Shown in pieces: positions 33,113 through 42,253 of a stretch of 45,722 nucleotides of DNA. The position numbers and the translations under genes are program-made. The stretch comes from an uncultured Bacteroidales bacterium (GTDB taxonomy: Bacteria > Bacteroidota > Bacteroidia > Bacteroidales > Muribaculaceae), in the NCBI GenBank assembly GCA_900542185.1, contig UQMZ01000029.1, positions 1 to 45,722 of the forward strand. The letters are read 5' to 3'. Every line of letters begins with the position of its first letter. Within the stretch, counting starts at the first letter, position 1. The notes beneath the pieces are model-generated. The model was not told the origin of the DNA, did no database searches, and was given only the letters and a program-made list of their open reading frames with translations.

Positions 33113-34672
33113 TCACTCGAATTTCACAATCCATTCGGAGATGGAGCGGATGATGTCGTCGAAGTTCACACCGACCTTTACTATCTTGCGTCCGTCGGCG
33201 TGGAACGGCAGCAGATAGTCGCGGGCGTTGATCTGGTCCATGGCGCCCTGCGCGCTTTTGTTTATCTTGAACTCGAACAGATAGAGATAGTCGGGCGTCT
33301 TGACCAACAAATCAATCCGGCCGGCCGCTGTACGCATCTCGGCGTGCGTGTAGAATCCCATCAGTTTCATTACCAGGTATATCACGTTGCGGTAATGCAG
33401 TTCAAGATTGCCCAAGTCTATCTGGTCGTACTGATAGCCGCTGAACAATGCCTGCAGCCGCGTCATGAAGTCGTCGACGCGGCCTTCTTCCACGTCAAGT
33501 ACAAACTCGCTGACGTCGAATTCACTGTGATTCGATCGACTTTGAGTGTATATCTTCATCAGCATGTCGAGAAATCCCTGCTCCACTTCTTCGTTGGGAT
33601 AATCGAGCTGGACCGTGCCGAAACGACGGTTATAGCTGCGGATAGTCAGATACCCGCTCTGATACATCAGCGGAATGGCGTTGCTCAGGTCGAACGAGGC
33701 ATCCATCAGATTGTCGAGCTTGATTTTAGTGTGTTCAAGATCCCGCAAGTCTATCTGCATACGGCGTATCATCTCAACGAGGAAGGAGGGTGTGCCGGTT
33801 GAGAACCAGTATGCCCCGATATAACCGCTTGACAGCGCGCTCAGCAGGCTGAATGGATTGTACATGTCGGGCGACGTCGGCGAGAAATGATAGCCGTCGT
33901 AGTTCTTCTTAAGCTGCGCGTACGCCTCGTCGACCGACATTTCGTTTCTGACGGCCAGCTGGCGGACGCCTGCATCGAAATTGTCGCGGATTTCCTCAAT
34001 GGTCATGCCGCATATCGCGCTGTATTCCTCGGAAAGGGATATGTCCTGAAGATTATTGAGGTCGCTGAATATGCTCAGCTTGCCGAAACGGGACACTCCG
34101 GTAAGCATTGCGAACTCAATGTATTGGTCGCAGTTCTTGAGATTGCCGTAAAATGCCTTGAGTTGTGATCGATAGATGTCCTGCAGTTCCTTATTTCCTG
34201 CGGTATCGAGAAGCGGCTTGTCGTACTCGTCGATAAGTATCACCACCTTTTGGCCGGTCACAGAGTAAGCCTGTTTTATGAAATACCTGAACCGTTCCGA
34301 ATGGGATGCACCCCGAAGTTCGGTACCGTAAAGTTTTTCCCATTCATTGAAGTCATAACCGAATTTCTCCAACAGGCTGTCCGGCCTGATGTATTCATGT
34401 GCGTTGAAGGCGATATGCAGTACCGGATGCGACTGCCAGTCGTGGTCGCCGCGGCTTATGGCCAGACCCTCGAACAGATCGCGTCGTCCCTGATAGTACG
34501 CTTCGATGGTAGACAACAGCAAAGACTTGCCGAACCGGCGGGGACGGCTTAGGAAATAATACTTTCCTCTTGTTATGAGTTTTTCGATATACTCGGATTT
34601 GTCGACATACGTGTAACCATTCTCGCGAAGACTCGTGAAATTCTGGACGCCGATGGGATATTTCTCTGCCAT
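33113..34672 (-). CDS. AAA-ATPase-like/PD-(D/E)XK protein (paralogue of 7115-8713)
   Basis: About 519 aa from ATG 34672; an ATG four codons upstream is also possible. Same plan as the gene at 7115: EKYPIGVQNFTSLRENGYTY, Walker A-like SRPRRFGKSLLLST, Walker B VVILIDEYDKPL, FAMLTGVSRFGKLSIFSDLN, and a C-terminal GRIDLLVKTPDYLYLFEFKI with PD-(D/E)XK-like D and ExK. Identity to the other copy is high in motifs but low elsewhere, so the two diverged long ago. Promoter TTTG-N19-TAACTTAG at 34702-34732. It points toward the DUF4143 gene. Confidence 0.85.
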   Translation of the reverse strand: MAEKYPIGVQNFTSLRENGYTYVDKSEYIEKLITRGKYYFLSRPRRFGKSLLLSTIEAYYQGRRDLFEGLAISRGDHDWQSHPVLHIAFNAHEYIRPDSLLEKFGYDFNEWEKLYGTELRGASHSERFRYFIKQAYSVTGQKVVILIDEYDKPLLDTAGNKELQDIYRSQLKAFYGNLKNCDQYIEFAMLTGVSRFGKLSIFSDLNNLQDISLSEEYSAICGMTIEEIRDNFDAGVRQLAVRNEMSVDEAYAQLKKNYDGYHFSPTSPDMYNPFSLLSALSSGYIGAYWFSTGTPSFLVEMIRRMQIDLRDLEHTKIKLDNLMDASFDLSNAIPLMYQSGYLTIRSYNRRFGTVQLDYPNEEVEQGFLDMLMKIYTQSRSNHSEFDVSEFVLDVEEGRVDDFMTRLQALFSGYQYDQIDLGNLELHYRNVIYLVMKLMGFYTHAEMRTAAGRIDLLVKTPDYLYLFEFKINKSAQGAMDQINARDYLLPFHADGRKIVKVGVNFDDIIRSISEWIVKFE

Positions 34673-34701
34673 TGCAATAACCATAACAATTATTTTCTTC
34701 G

Positions 34702-34732
34702 CTAAGTTACTAAAAACTCCGCGAATATCAAA
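34702..34732 (-). promoter_or_regulatory. Promoter of the second AAA/PD-(D/E)XK gene
   Basis: On the minus strand TTTG (plus CAAA 34729-34732), 19-base spacer, TAACTTAG (plus CTAAGTTA 34702-34709), one base off the -7 consensus. Confidence 0.5.
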
Positions 34733-34762
34733 ACTGAAGGCATTGTCTCAGTTGAGTCTGAC

Positions 34763-35287
34763 TCAATCGGGACTACCGGCCGGATGATTGCCGAATACGC
34801 GAAGGTATTCCTGTTCGAAATTTGGAGTGAGGATTCCCTTGCCGATTGCGGCGAGTATTTCTTCACGGGTCCAGAATCTGCCACCGTCGAGTTCGTCCGA
34901 GGGCCGGGGCGTCAGGTCGGTGACCGTGCGGTACACGTTCACATACTCCCTCTCGCGGGTGGATTCAAATACGTATGATTCAAGATGCTCTGCCTCAAAT
35001 CCCTGCAGACCGAGTTCCTCGCGTGCCTCGCGTCTCAACGCATCCTCCACGTTTTCGCCGTAATCCACATGACCTCCTACGGCCGTGTCCCATTTGCCGG
35101 GCTGGATGTCCTTCCAATCCGGCCGGCGCTGCAGATAGAGACGTCCTTCGCGGTCGATCACGTGCAGGTGCACCACCGGATGAAGCAACTTCGACCCTCC
35201 GTGACACTGGCCCCTCGTGGCTTTGCCTATAACCGTGCCCGATTCATCCACCACCGGAAATATCTCTTGTGAATTATCCTTATTCAT
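34763..35287 (-). CDS. Nudix hydrolase (YfcD/Idi-like)
   Basis: About 174 aa from ATG 35287. The frame is open 54 codons further upstream, but that part is AT-rich with no domain, so the internal ATG before NKDNSQEIFPVVDESG is preferred. The Nudix box GHVDYGENVEDALRREAREE followed by LGL is complete, with catalytic glutamates present. The pattern HPVVHLHVIDREGRLYLQRR and PGKWDTAVGG matches the subfamily related to isopentenyl-diphosphate isomerase and E. coli YfcD. The substrate is unknown. It stands alone between the ATPase gene and a bidirectional terminator. Confidence 0.85.
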   Translation of the reverse strand: MNKDNSQEIFPVVDESGTVIGKATRGQCHGGSKLLHPVVHLHVIDREGRLYLQRRPDWKDIQPGKWDTAVGGHVDYGENVEDALRREAREELGLQGFEAEHLESYVFESTREREYVNVYRTVTDLTPRPSDELDGGRFWTREEILAAIGKGILTPNFEQEYLRVFGNHPAGSPD

Positions 35288-35410
35288 TATCAAAATCCAT
35301 TTAATTCGCGAATTTACTAAAAATCCTGCGATTGGTGTAATAAATTCATTTGCTTCAGCATCATTCTTAAAAAATATATGTCCGCTACCCTCATGCCCAT
35401 ACAATGAAAA

Positions 35411-35441
35411 AAAAGTCGTCGCAACTGCGCGACGACTTTTT
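35411..35441. terminator. Bidirectional terminator
   Basis: AAAAGTCGTCGC (35411-35422) pairs perfectly with GCGACGACTTTT (35429-35440), six-base loop, A-run before and T-run after. It lies just past the stop of the WG-repeat gene. Confidence 0.85.
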
Positions 35442-35461
35442 GTCTGCATTATGCCGTATGG

Positions 35462-38203
35462 TCACATCGGTTTGAAGATGTGTTTTTCTATGTCGTTGGA
35501 GAACTGCCAGATGTCGTAGTCCTCAAGCACTGTGGACTTCACTTTCTTACGGTACATCGAGCCGAGCGCACCGATGAAACTCTGGAGCATCGAGGGATTG
35601 CCGAAGAATTGGTCCGACGGCTCCCACTGGATCTTGGCAGCGTCGCCGGCCTTCATCCTTGCTCCGGCCAGATAGTCGGCGGGAAGTCCCTTGTCATAGC
35701 GTCGCGTGAAGAATCCCGGCAGCTTCTTTACAAAACTCGGGTCGTCGGACGGGATCCATCCGTATTTCCCCGATTTGCGCTCGAGCATTCCGAGAGTGAA
35801 TTCACCCTCCTCGGGCGAACCCTCGACAATCTCCACGCGATAGCTTCCGGGCTCCAGCTCTCCCTGGCCCGCGCCGTCGAACGCCATGGCAAACATCAGG
35901 AACGGATTGTTGATGAAGCCCCATCCGGTAGTGTCCTTCACGTCGAGCGTGTATTTGATCACGCCTCCGTCGAACCGTATGTACTTCTTGCCGTTATCTT
36001 CCATTATGCCCAGCACGTTCATCGGAGCGAAGAACACGTTGGAGTTCCAGGCCGCATGGTTGTCGCTGCCGGTCACATTTATCTCCCCCTTGTTGTCGTT
36101 GGTGAGCACGGCCATCACTCCGCTCGATTCGCCGGTATATTCGTTGCCGTCGACCTTGCCCAACTCCATGTAGGCCTTCAGGGGATATTCCAGCCATGTC
36201 AGCGGGCCTGCGAAGATTCCTTTGTTTATGGGCTGTATGGTGTCTTCCTTCACGAAATAGCAAGTGATTTCCATGTCGCCATCCACCACGAACTTATTGA
36301 ACGTCGAGGTGTACGAGCCGGGCCGGTCGCATGAGATTTCGGAAATCTTGTAACCGGGAGCCGACTTGCCCGTGACGCGAAGTGTGTCCCCCAGGGAATA
36401 TTCGCCGCTGCCGTAGACGGTGCCCCCTTCGGGCGGACTGGCTATCACGCTGACCTTATATTTCAGCGCTTCGCGGCCCGGGCCCACAGGTCCGACAGGG
36501 ATGGTGTCACCGCTTTGGAGAACCGGCGGTACCGGTGGAATGGGACGAATCGGAGGTATGGAATCTCCGGGCCACGGTGGACCGGGCTTTCTGCGCGGGA
36601 TAGTGTCCTTGGGAGGTCCGGGCAATTTCTTGAATGGCCCTCTTACCTGTGGATTTTTGCTGAAAACCACCCTCATGCGACCTGACGCATCGACATATCC
36701 CGTATATTCCAGCTTCTTGTCCGGATCCGAGGGGTCATCGAATACAGTGCGAGCCTTGGCGAAGCCGTCGCCGGAAAACTGTCCCAGCCTGCCGTCGCGA
36801 TTAAAGCTGCGCGGCACATACATTTCGGTGTAACCCTCGTTGTTGATGGCGTACCGATGATCGACCGTATACCAGGGGAAGTTCTTGAATTCCACTTCCT
36901 CAAGGTTGATGTGGTGGTCCGGGTCGCCGAACTTCCGGACGGGATTGAACGAGGTATTGACCACATATATGTCGTTGGCATACGGTTCGAGCATTACGAA
37001 CGCGTAACCGTCGTAAAATCCGGTGCCTCCGCCGGCGAAGCGTTTCAATTCCTTGCCGGTGGCGACGTCGTGATAGGCCGTTAGATGCGTGTTCAAGGCA
37101 TCGAAGTGACGGTGTGCGAATATTCCGTTGCCTACGTTTGAAACCACGTGCATCGGTGCCAGGGAGGAATAATTTTCCGGTATCGAGGCATATTCGGTTC
37201 CGTCCATGCCGATAAAGGCCTGTTTATGCTTGTTTTGATCAGTCGTGGGCGATACCGTGAGGGCATAGCCGCCACAGAAATCGCGTACTTCGGTGTAAAC
37301 CGGTTTTATCACTATCTTTCCCCGAGCATCCAGAAATCCCCATTTTTTAGCCGTGCGGTCAAAGTATGCCCGGCGTCCTTCCTTGAGGGGACGGATATAC
37401 ACGCCGCCAAGCTTCCGGGTCTTTATCTGTTCCGCAATGGTGTACGTGTCGTTGAGGTGAGGCCATATCTTCTTTCCCTTGGTGTTGATGTAGAAATAGC
37501 GGAGGTCGCCGTTGGGCGCCTTTTCTTCCACCATGGCGACGCCGTCCATTATGGGGGAAACGGATTTCCAGTCCTTGGACAGCGGCAGGGTGGTGCCGTC
37601 GGCGTAGAGTATGATGGGAGCGTCCTTTTTCTTGGCCTCGCGCATCACGCAGGCTCCCGAATCGAAACGGGGATGGCCCTGCGAGCCACTCATCTGCTCG
37701 TACTGCGGAGGAAACAGACGCTTGCCGTCGACAGTCCAGAAACTGTAATATCTGGTATATCCGCCTAAATTCGGGTTGGCTTCCGACAGGTAGAAGATGC
37801 CGTCGCTGATATCCGGAAGATTGTCAAAATATATATCAAAGTTCAGTACTTTGGTGTCCCAGGTGAGATAGGGAGTGAGGAGCGCCGTTTTGTTAGCTTT
37901 CTTGGCAACTGCCTTGGTGGCATTGGCAGGAGTGGCGGAAGATGCCGGATTATTCGCCTGCCGGCTGCTTTGGGCGCCTGATTCGGGAGCCTTTGTGTCC
38001 TTTGACTTCTCGGAATCGGCTTTCCTATCGGAATTTTTCGTACCTTTCGTGGCGTTCTCAACTTTCTTGATGGCTTTGTTCACTTTCTCCAGTCCTTTCG
38101 ACAGGTTTTTCAGGAACTGAGCCTCTGCCGGCGGAGAGTAGCTGGCCAATGACACCGCCATCAACAGTATCGTCAGCCATGTGCAAGTCTTTTGGTTTTT
38201 CAT
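35462..38203 (-). CDS. Large exported WG-repeat protein
   Basis: 913 aa. Signal peptide (MKNQKTCTWLTILLMAVSLA, cleavage near AEAQ), then a charged coiled-coil segment (KGLEKVNKAIKKVENATKGT). WG-type repeats follow from about 130 to 500 (for example KKWGFLDARGKIVIKPVYTE and RYFYINTKGKKIWPHL). A proline-rich linker (PPIRPIPPVPPV) leads to a divergent InlB-B-like repeat near 575-640 (ASPPEGGTVYGSGEYSLGDT). The last 270 residues are unrecognised. It is probably periplasmic or surface-located. WG repeats are thought to mediate binding, with no enzyme activity known. Promoter at 38236-38266. Confidence 0.8.
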   Translation of the reverse strand: MKNQKTCTWLTILLMAVSLASYSPPAEAQFLKNLSKGLEKVNKAIKKVENATKGTKNSDRKADSEKSKDTKAPESGAQSSRQANNPASSATPANATKAVAKKANKTALLTPYLTWDTKVLNFDIYFDNLPDISDGIFYLSEANPNLGGYTRYYSFWTVDGKRLFPPQYEQMSGSQGHPRFDSGACVMREAKKKDAPIILYADGTTLPLSKDWKSVSPIMDGVAMVEEKAPNGDLRYFYINTKGKKIWPHLNDTYTIAEQIKTRKLGGVYIRPLKEGRRAYFDRTAKKWGFLDARGKIVIKPVYTEVRDFCGGYALTVSPTTDQNKHKQAFIGMDGTEYASIPENYSSLAPMHVVSNVGNGIFAHRHFDALNTHLTAYHDVATGKELKRFAGGGTGFYDGYAFVMLEPYANDIYVVNTSFNPVRKFGDPDHHINLEEVEFKNFPWYTVDHRYAINNEGYTEMYVPRSFNRDGRLGQFSGDGFAKARTVFDDPSDPDKKLEYTGYVDASGRMRVVFSKNPQVRGPFKKLPGPPKDTIPRRKPGPPWPGDSIPPIRPIPPVPPVLQSGDTIPVGPVGPGREALKYKVSVIASPPEGGTVYGSGEYSLGDTLRVTGKSAPGYKISEISCDRPGSYTSTFNKFVVDGDMEITCYFVKEDTIQPINKGIFAGPLTWLEYPLKAYMELGKVDGNEYTGESSGVMAVLTNDNKGEINVTGSDNHAAWNSNVFFAPMNVLGIMEDNGKKYIRFDGGVIKYTLDVKDTTGWGFINNPFLMFAMAFDGAGQGELEPGSYRVEIVEGSPEEGEFTLGMLERKSGKYGWIPSDDPSFVKKLPGFFTRRYDKGLPADYLAGARMKAGDAAKIQWEPSDQFFGNPSMLQSFIGALGSMYRKKVKSTVLEDYDIWQFSNDIEKHIFKPM

Positions 38204-38235
38204 GTCAGGTTATTTTGGAATTCTATATTTCTGCG

Positions 38236-38266
38236 CAAATATAGTATAAAATTGTTGAATTCCAAA
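38236..38266 (-). promoter_or_regulatory. Promoter of the WG-repeat gene
   Basis: On the minus strand TTTG (plus CAAA 38263-38266), 19-base spacer, TATATTTG (plus CAAATATA 38236-38243). Exact. Start about 27 bases before the ATG. Confidence 0.65.
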
Positions 38267-38533
38267 AAATTACTATGCCCGCTTCGAACTTTTCGGATTC
38301 TGGAGTGTGCTATGATATTCGGAATCCATTCTGATTGCGAATCAAAAAAATATTTGATTCATGTAATAAATTCTTGTTCTTTACGACTAATGTTGTAAAA
38401 GATTCAAAAAATGGAATTAAGTTATATACCATATCCATATTGCCTCGTTCCGCGGTTTCATGCAAGGCTGATCAGGATGCTTCGGCGGCTGTCCGAACTG
38501 GTTTCCGGTTTTCGGAATCCGGAATATTGCCTG

Positions 38534-39076
38534 ATGAAAATGGTGGCAGGATGCGGTTCGGATTATTACAATAGAGGATTAAAAGCCGACGCCGAGGCAT
38601 ATTTCCTTGAGCTGACCGAACGATACGGTCAACTCGTAAACCGGATATGCCTCTCCTATGCTGACAGCAGCGCTGATTTCGAGGACCTGCGTCAGGATGT
38701 CTGGATAAATGTCTGGAAAAGCCTTGACGGATTCAGGGCGGATTCAAGCATCGACACATGGATATATCGCATCACCCTCAATACGTGTGTATCATGTCTG
38801 CGCAAAAGGAAACGAAGCGTCCTCACTTCTCCGATTGACGGAATCTTCCCGGAGCCGGCCGATGACGTGGAATCTGATTCCTTGCGCGAACGGATCCGCG
38901 TTTTACATGGCCTCATTTCGCGGCTGTCTCCTCTTGACAAGGCGATAATGACCATGCATCTCGACGACCGTTCCAATGCGGAAATAGCCGAGGTGACCGG
39001 ACTGGCCAAAGGAAACGTCGCGACACGCCTTTCCCGCATCAAAACTCGTCTGTCAACAGAATTAAATAGCAAATAA
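38534..39076 (+). CDS. ECF-type RNA polymerase sigma factor
   Basis: About 180 aa from ATG 38534; the frame is open back to 38411, but the extra 41 residues lie outside the family and precede the usual start. Region 2: FLELTERYGQLVNRICLSYA and FEDLRQDVWINVWKSLDGFR with DTWIYRITLNTCVSCLRKRK. Region 4: LSPLDKAIMTMHLDDRSNAE followed by a helix-turn-helix, IAEVTGLAKGNVATRLSRIK. The next gene, 20 bases on, is a small membrane protein that may act with it. No FecR or other classic anti-sigma gene is adjacent. Confidence 0.9.
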   Translation: MKMVAGCGSDYYNRGLKADAEAYFLELTERYGQLVNRICLSYADSSADFEDLRQDVWINVWKSLDGFRADSSIDTWIYRITLNTCVSCLRKRKRSVLTSPIDGIFPEPADDVESDSLRERIRVLHGLISRLSPLDKAIMTMHLDDRSNAEIAEVTGLAKGNVATRLSRIKTRLSTELNSK

Positions 39077-39096
39077 CAAAAATAAAATATATACTT

Positions 39097-39633
39097 ATGA
39101 CTACAGAAGAATTACAGAAAACCTGGCAGGATTCGGGCCGTATGGGCTCGCCATACAATCCGCGGATGAACTCCCGGCGCGAGACGGCGCTCGAGAAACT
39201 GGCGCGTGAGTACAGGCGATTTTCGATGGTGGCTATCGTCATGACGATTGTGAGTCTCGGGCTGTATAAATTCCCATGGCTGGAGATGCCCTGGAAGGTG
39301 GTGATACCGGTGCTGTTTATCAGCTTTTTCGCCACGGCATCGACCATGGACCATTGGCTGGCCAACGGCATTCGTTCCATCGACTGTTCGCGCATGTCGG
39401 TACGCGAGGTGATAGACCGTTCGCTGTTCTACCGCCGTCGTCACCATCAGTTTATGATGATACTCATTCCATACGGCGCCATAGTGCTGGGATGTCTGGG
39501 ATGGGCCTCGCGCGCCGACATCTATATGCTGATGGGCATGGGAGCCGGCTTCCTTGTCGGCCTGGCGATCGGCATCCGCAAATACATGGACTTCATGGCC
39601 TCTTACCGCAACATTGCCTCCGATGCGGAATAA
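39097..39633 (+). CDS. Small four-helix membrane protein, possible sigma-factor partner
   Basis: 178 aa. A soluble N-terminal segment of 42 residues (EELQKTWQDSGRMGSPYNPR) comes first. Two pairs of transmembrane helices follow (MVAIVMTIVSLGLYKFPWL with VVIPVLFISFFATA, and FMMILIPYGAIVLGCLGW with YMLMGMGAGFLVGLAIGI). I do not recognise a named family. Similar small membrane proteins directly follow ECF sigma genes in Bacteroidales, where an anti-sigma role is often assumed. That is inference from position here: 20-base gap, same strand, shared terminator at 39706. Confidence 0.7.
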   Translation: MTTEELQKTWQDSGRMGSPYNPRMNSRRETALEKLAREYRRFSMVAIVMTIVSLGLYKFPWLEMPWKVVIPVLFISFFATASTMDHWLANGIRSIDCSRMSVREVIDRSLFYRRRHHQFMMILIPYGAIVLGCLGWASRADIYMLMGMGAGFLVGLAIGIRKYMDFMASYRNIASDAE

Positions 39634-39705
39634 TACCCGGATATAGTTGACCGGGACTCCGCCACAAGACCTGAATACCTCAAATTTTCATACCTTTACA
39701 AATCA

Positions 39706-39735
39706 GGGAGCCGGGCTATGACAGTCCCGGCTCCC
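39706..39735. terminator. Bidirectional terminator
   Basis: GGGAGCCGGG (39706-39715) pairs with CCCGGCTCCC (39726-39735). It lies between the convergent membrane-protein and lipoprotein genes. Confidence 0.75.
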
Positions 39736-39785
39736 TTCAGGTTCATGATATGTAATGTAAGATAAGGTTTGGTAGGTTGTCGCGG

Positions 39786-41858
39786 TTATTTAGAGAAGTC
39801 GTACGAGAAATCGTGGATGGCGATGATATATAGTTTCCCTGTTTTTGGCACAGCCTGACCATTATCAAAACTATTCTCATTAGGGTGATAGACATTGCCC
39901 GACGCATAGTTTCTAAATGCGTTATTTGTACCTGAACCTGTGGATGACCAATAATAATTTCCATAGTTGAGGGCCAGGTGCTTTAACTTGGGAAGCTGGT
40001 CCACGGCCGGCAAATACCACCCTGTGACTCCATCCTTGTTGAGTCCGTCAACAACTGCAAATGCCGGATACAGATCTTTCCATCCGGGTATGCCCTTGAT
40101 TGCATCTGTATTTGATTTGCCGTCCGTACGGCTTGCCGCATCCAAGAGGTCTATATTCTCGGTTGACCATACGGAAGTATAACTGTCGCCGAAGTTATGA
40201 TAGATAACGCCTTCGCCATTCTCCATATAGCATACCAATCCCTCAACACCATTCTCGGAGTATAGATCCCCGATTTTATATTTGCTCTGCGAAACATAAA
40301 TTTTGGCCGAGATGCCTTCGATGCTGATGGTGGCCGAACGGTTTTCGGTCGTGGATGTGGCGCGTATAACCAGATTATTGCCCGACAGCGTGGCCGTACA
40401 CCAATCGGCCGATGAGGTTATCTTTTTGTCCTTTGCTACGGGATACAACAGTGTATAATTGGATGCATAACTTTCAAAGTACACTCTTTGATCCTCATAT
40501 TTGGCACCAGCCTGGCGTATGGTGAGTTTTCCAAGATCAGCGAGTGAATCGTTGATTCTGTAACGTATCGTAGCAGTGGTTTCTCTTGACTGCTCGGATG
40601 GGTTAGGCTGAACCTGAATCTGAATCCTGTCAGGACCCCATAAGAAATGCATGGTTACCCATTCGGCGCCATCTCCGTCATATTCCGCCGTCAGGGCATT
40701 TGTGTCAAGTCCGGCGCGGTTGTATGAAATCTCTTTAAACAGATCTTCGGAACTATCAAACTCAACCGTAGATTCTGAAATCGAAAAACCGGAGCCACTT
40801 TGCGTCACATTGATGTTGACTTTGGTCTGTTCGTACGATAATGTAATAGTGCCTTTCCTTTCCTCCAGTCCCACATAACCGCCACACTCGATACGCAGAT
40901 TCTTGTTTATAGGATTGTCAAGAGTGGCGCGGGTCTCGCGGCCCTCAATCGACTTGACGGCCCTGGAAGGTTTGTAGTAGGCATCCTGAAGCGTGCCATT
41001 CAGCCAGTCCACATCGGCCGTAATCTTGATGTCACCGGGTTCCACATTGGTGAAGATGCCCACATCCTGCCAACTTGTCTGGTCGCTGTAACTGAACCGG
41101 ACATCCTGTACGGAAGCCTCGATAAAGGCTCCGCGGCCAGGTTTCGTAACCTCGATGGTGCTGCTTTTACCATACAGGTTGGTTATGGTCACAGTGGCCG
41201 TCTTCTCCTCGGCGTTGAACAGATCCTCGGTAGAGATGACCACAGCGTCGAACAGGAAGAACTGGTCGCGGGTCGATGCCTTCTGTACCCGGCACCAGTC
41301 CTCGGAACTTTCCACCTTGAATGGAATGATGGAATTGTTTTTGAACACCACCTGCTGCGACGAGGTCAGGTTCGGGTCAAGCACCACCTTGGTCATTTCC
41401 GGTTCCAGGGCCTGGTCCAGTCCCTTGAACGGTTTCTGATACTTCACCTCGGCGCCTATGATGCCTCCGGCCACGCTCTCTACATATTCCATCACGTAAA
41501 GGCGATAGTATGTATTGGAATATCCGTCATAAGCCACATATCCTTTGCCGGGAGTGACTGCTACCTGACCACTCCATCCTGCTGTCGGGATTGTGGAGAC
41601 ATTGCCCAGGCCGCGTACGGATCCTACCGAAGCGATGCCTCCATAGCCGATGTGAAAATTGTCGGCCTTGTCTATGTAGATATTGTCCAGCGAGGTTCCT
41701 CCGTTGTTGCCGTTGCGCATGGTAATCTGTACGGTGCCTTCGGGATCGTCCACCTTCTCGTTAGGCCCTACGTGTTCGCCATTGTCGGGGTCGGCCTTTC
41801 CGCAACCGGCCAATGCAAGGGCAAGCCCGAAAAGCGTAATAGTGAATACTTTCTTCAT
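39786..41858 (-). CDS. Surface lipoprotein with BACON-like repeats
   Basis: 690 aa. Lipoprotein signal with lipobox LALAGC (Cys19). The middle has three or four BACON-like Ig modules, each with an SxDWC or similar opening and a closing ATVTI/ATIRYR strand: SSEDWCRVQKASTRDQFFLF, VDWLNGTLQDAYYKPSRAVK, GAEWVTMHFLWGPDRIQIQV, SSADWCTATLSGNNLVIRAT. The C-terminus (GWYLPAVDQLPKLKHLALNY, YYWSSTGSGTNNAFRNY) resembles the DUF1566 or Fib_succ_major-type fold seen in surface proteins. BACON domains are thought to bind mucin or glycans. The gene has an unusually long leader, about 345 bases. Confidence 0.8.
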   Translation of the reverse strand: MKKVFTITLFGLALALAGCGKADPDNGEHVGPNEKVDDPEGTVQITMRNGNNGGTSLDNIYIDKADNFHIGYGGIASVGSVRGLGNVSTIPTAGWSGQVAVTPGKGYVAYDGYSNTYYRLYVMEYVESVAGGIIGAEVKYQKPFKGLDQALEPEMTKVVLDPNLTSSQQVVFKNNSIIPFKVESSEDWCRVQKASTRDQFFLFDAVVISTEDLFNAEEKTATVTITNLYGKSSTIEVTKPGRGAFIEASVQDVRFSYSDQTSWQDVGIFTNVEPGDIKITADVDWLNGTLQDAYYKPSRAVKSIEGRETRATLDNPINKNLRIECGGYVGLEERKGTITLSYEQTKVNINVTQSGSGFSISESTVEFDSSEDLFKEISYNRAGLDTNALTAEYDGDGAEWVTMHFLWGPDRIQIQVQPNPSEQSRETTATIRYRINDSLADLGKLTIRQAGAKYEDQRVYFESYASNYTLLYPVAKDKKITSSADWCTATLSGNNLVIRATSTTENRSATISIEGISAKIYVSQSKYKIGDLYSENGVEGLVCYMENGEGVIYHNFGDSYTSVWSTENIDLLDAASRTDGKSNTDAIKGIPGWKDLYPAFAVVDGLNKDGVTGWYLPAVDQLPKLKHLALNYGNYYWSSTGSGTNNAFRNYASGNVYHPNENSFDNGQAVPKTGKLYIIAIHDFSYDFSK

Positions 41859-42210
41859 AAACGTCCTGTTGCCCTCCGATTCCCGAGGAAAGCCTTAATG
41901 GGTTGTTATGCGAAAAGCGCGGGAATCTCTACATTCTGCCGTCCCGCTTAACGAGGCTTCTCGCATTGCCCACTGATACAGGACGGCAATGCAAGAATAC
42001 CCACGCTTGCTATATGCATACATACACCCGGACCGCACCCCGTGATAAGGCGCTGTCAGGATGGCTTTCGCATACCAAGGAGGGCGTCCGCACTGCCTGC
42101 TCCTTGACATCAGTTTAGAATTTTGCGAGAATTCCGTTAAGTCAAGAATCAAGCGTCACGTAACGCTTTATAATATTATATAATTGCAAGGGCTCTATCC
42201 CTTCGCCTTG
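41859..42210 (-). promoter_or_regulatory. Long structured leader of the lipoprotein gene
   Basis: From the predicted start near 42204 to ATG 41858 there are about 345 transcribed bases without a supported gene. Hairpins can form at 42151-42168 (AAGCG/CGCTT), 42103-42146 (CTTGAC/GTCAAG), near 42077-42106 (AAGGAG/CTCCTT) and 41963-41992 (GCATTGCC/GGCAATGC). GGACGGCA (41981-41988) could instead pair with TGCCGTCC (41937-41944), excluding the last hairpin. That two-state choice is what an attenuator or regulatory leader would have. No known riboswitch core was recognised. Confidence 0.4.
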
Positions 42211-42241
42211 CAAAGTTAGTCTATTTCCCCGATTCCCCAAA
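42211..42241 (-). promoter_or_regulatory. Promoter of the lipoprotein gene
   Basis: On the minus strand TTTG (plus CAAA 42238-42241), 19-base spacer, TAACTTTG (plus CAAAGTTA 42211-42218). Exact in both boxes, just downstream of the dihydrouridine synthase stop. Confidence 0.7.
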
Positions 42242-42253
42242 GATAAATCGAAA

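Noticed and set aside
34672..34684. Upstream ATG (34684) for the second AAA/PD-(D/E)XK gene
   Set aside because: Possible, but the paralogue starts close to the YPIG motif, matching ATG 34672 better.
41895..42152. 85-codon minus-strand frame within the lipoprotein leader
   Set aside because: Odd composition, no family, and its bases are taken up by hairpins; kept only as leader sequence.
41859..42210. tmRNA, RNase P RNA or SRP RNA in the long leader
   Set aside because: None of the conserved cores I know for these RNAs is present, and no tRNA-like 3' end is seen.
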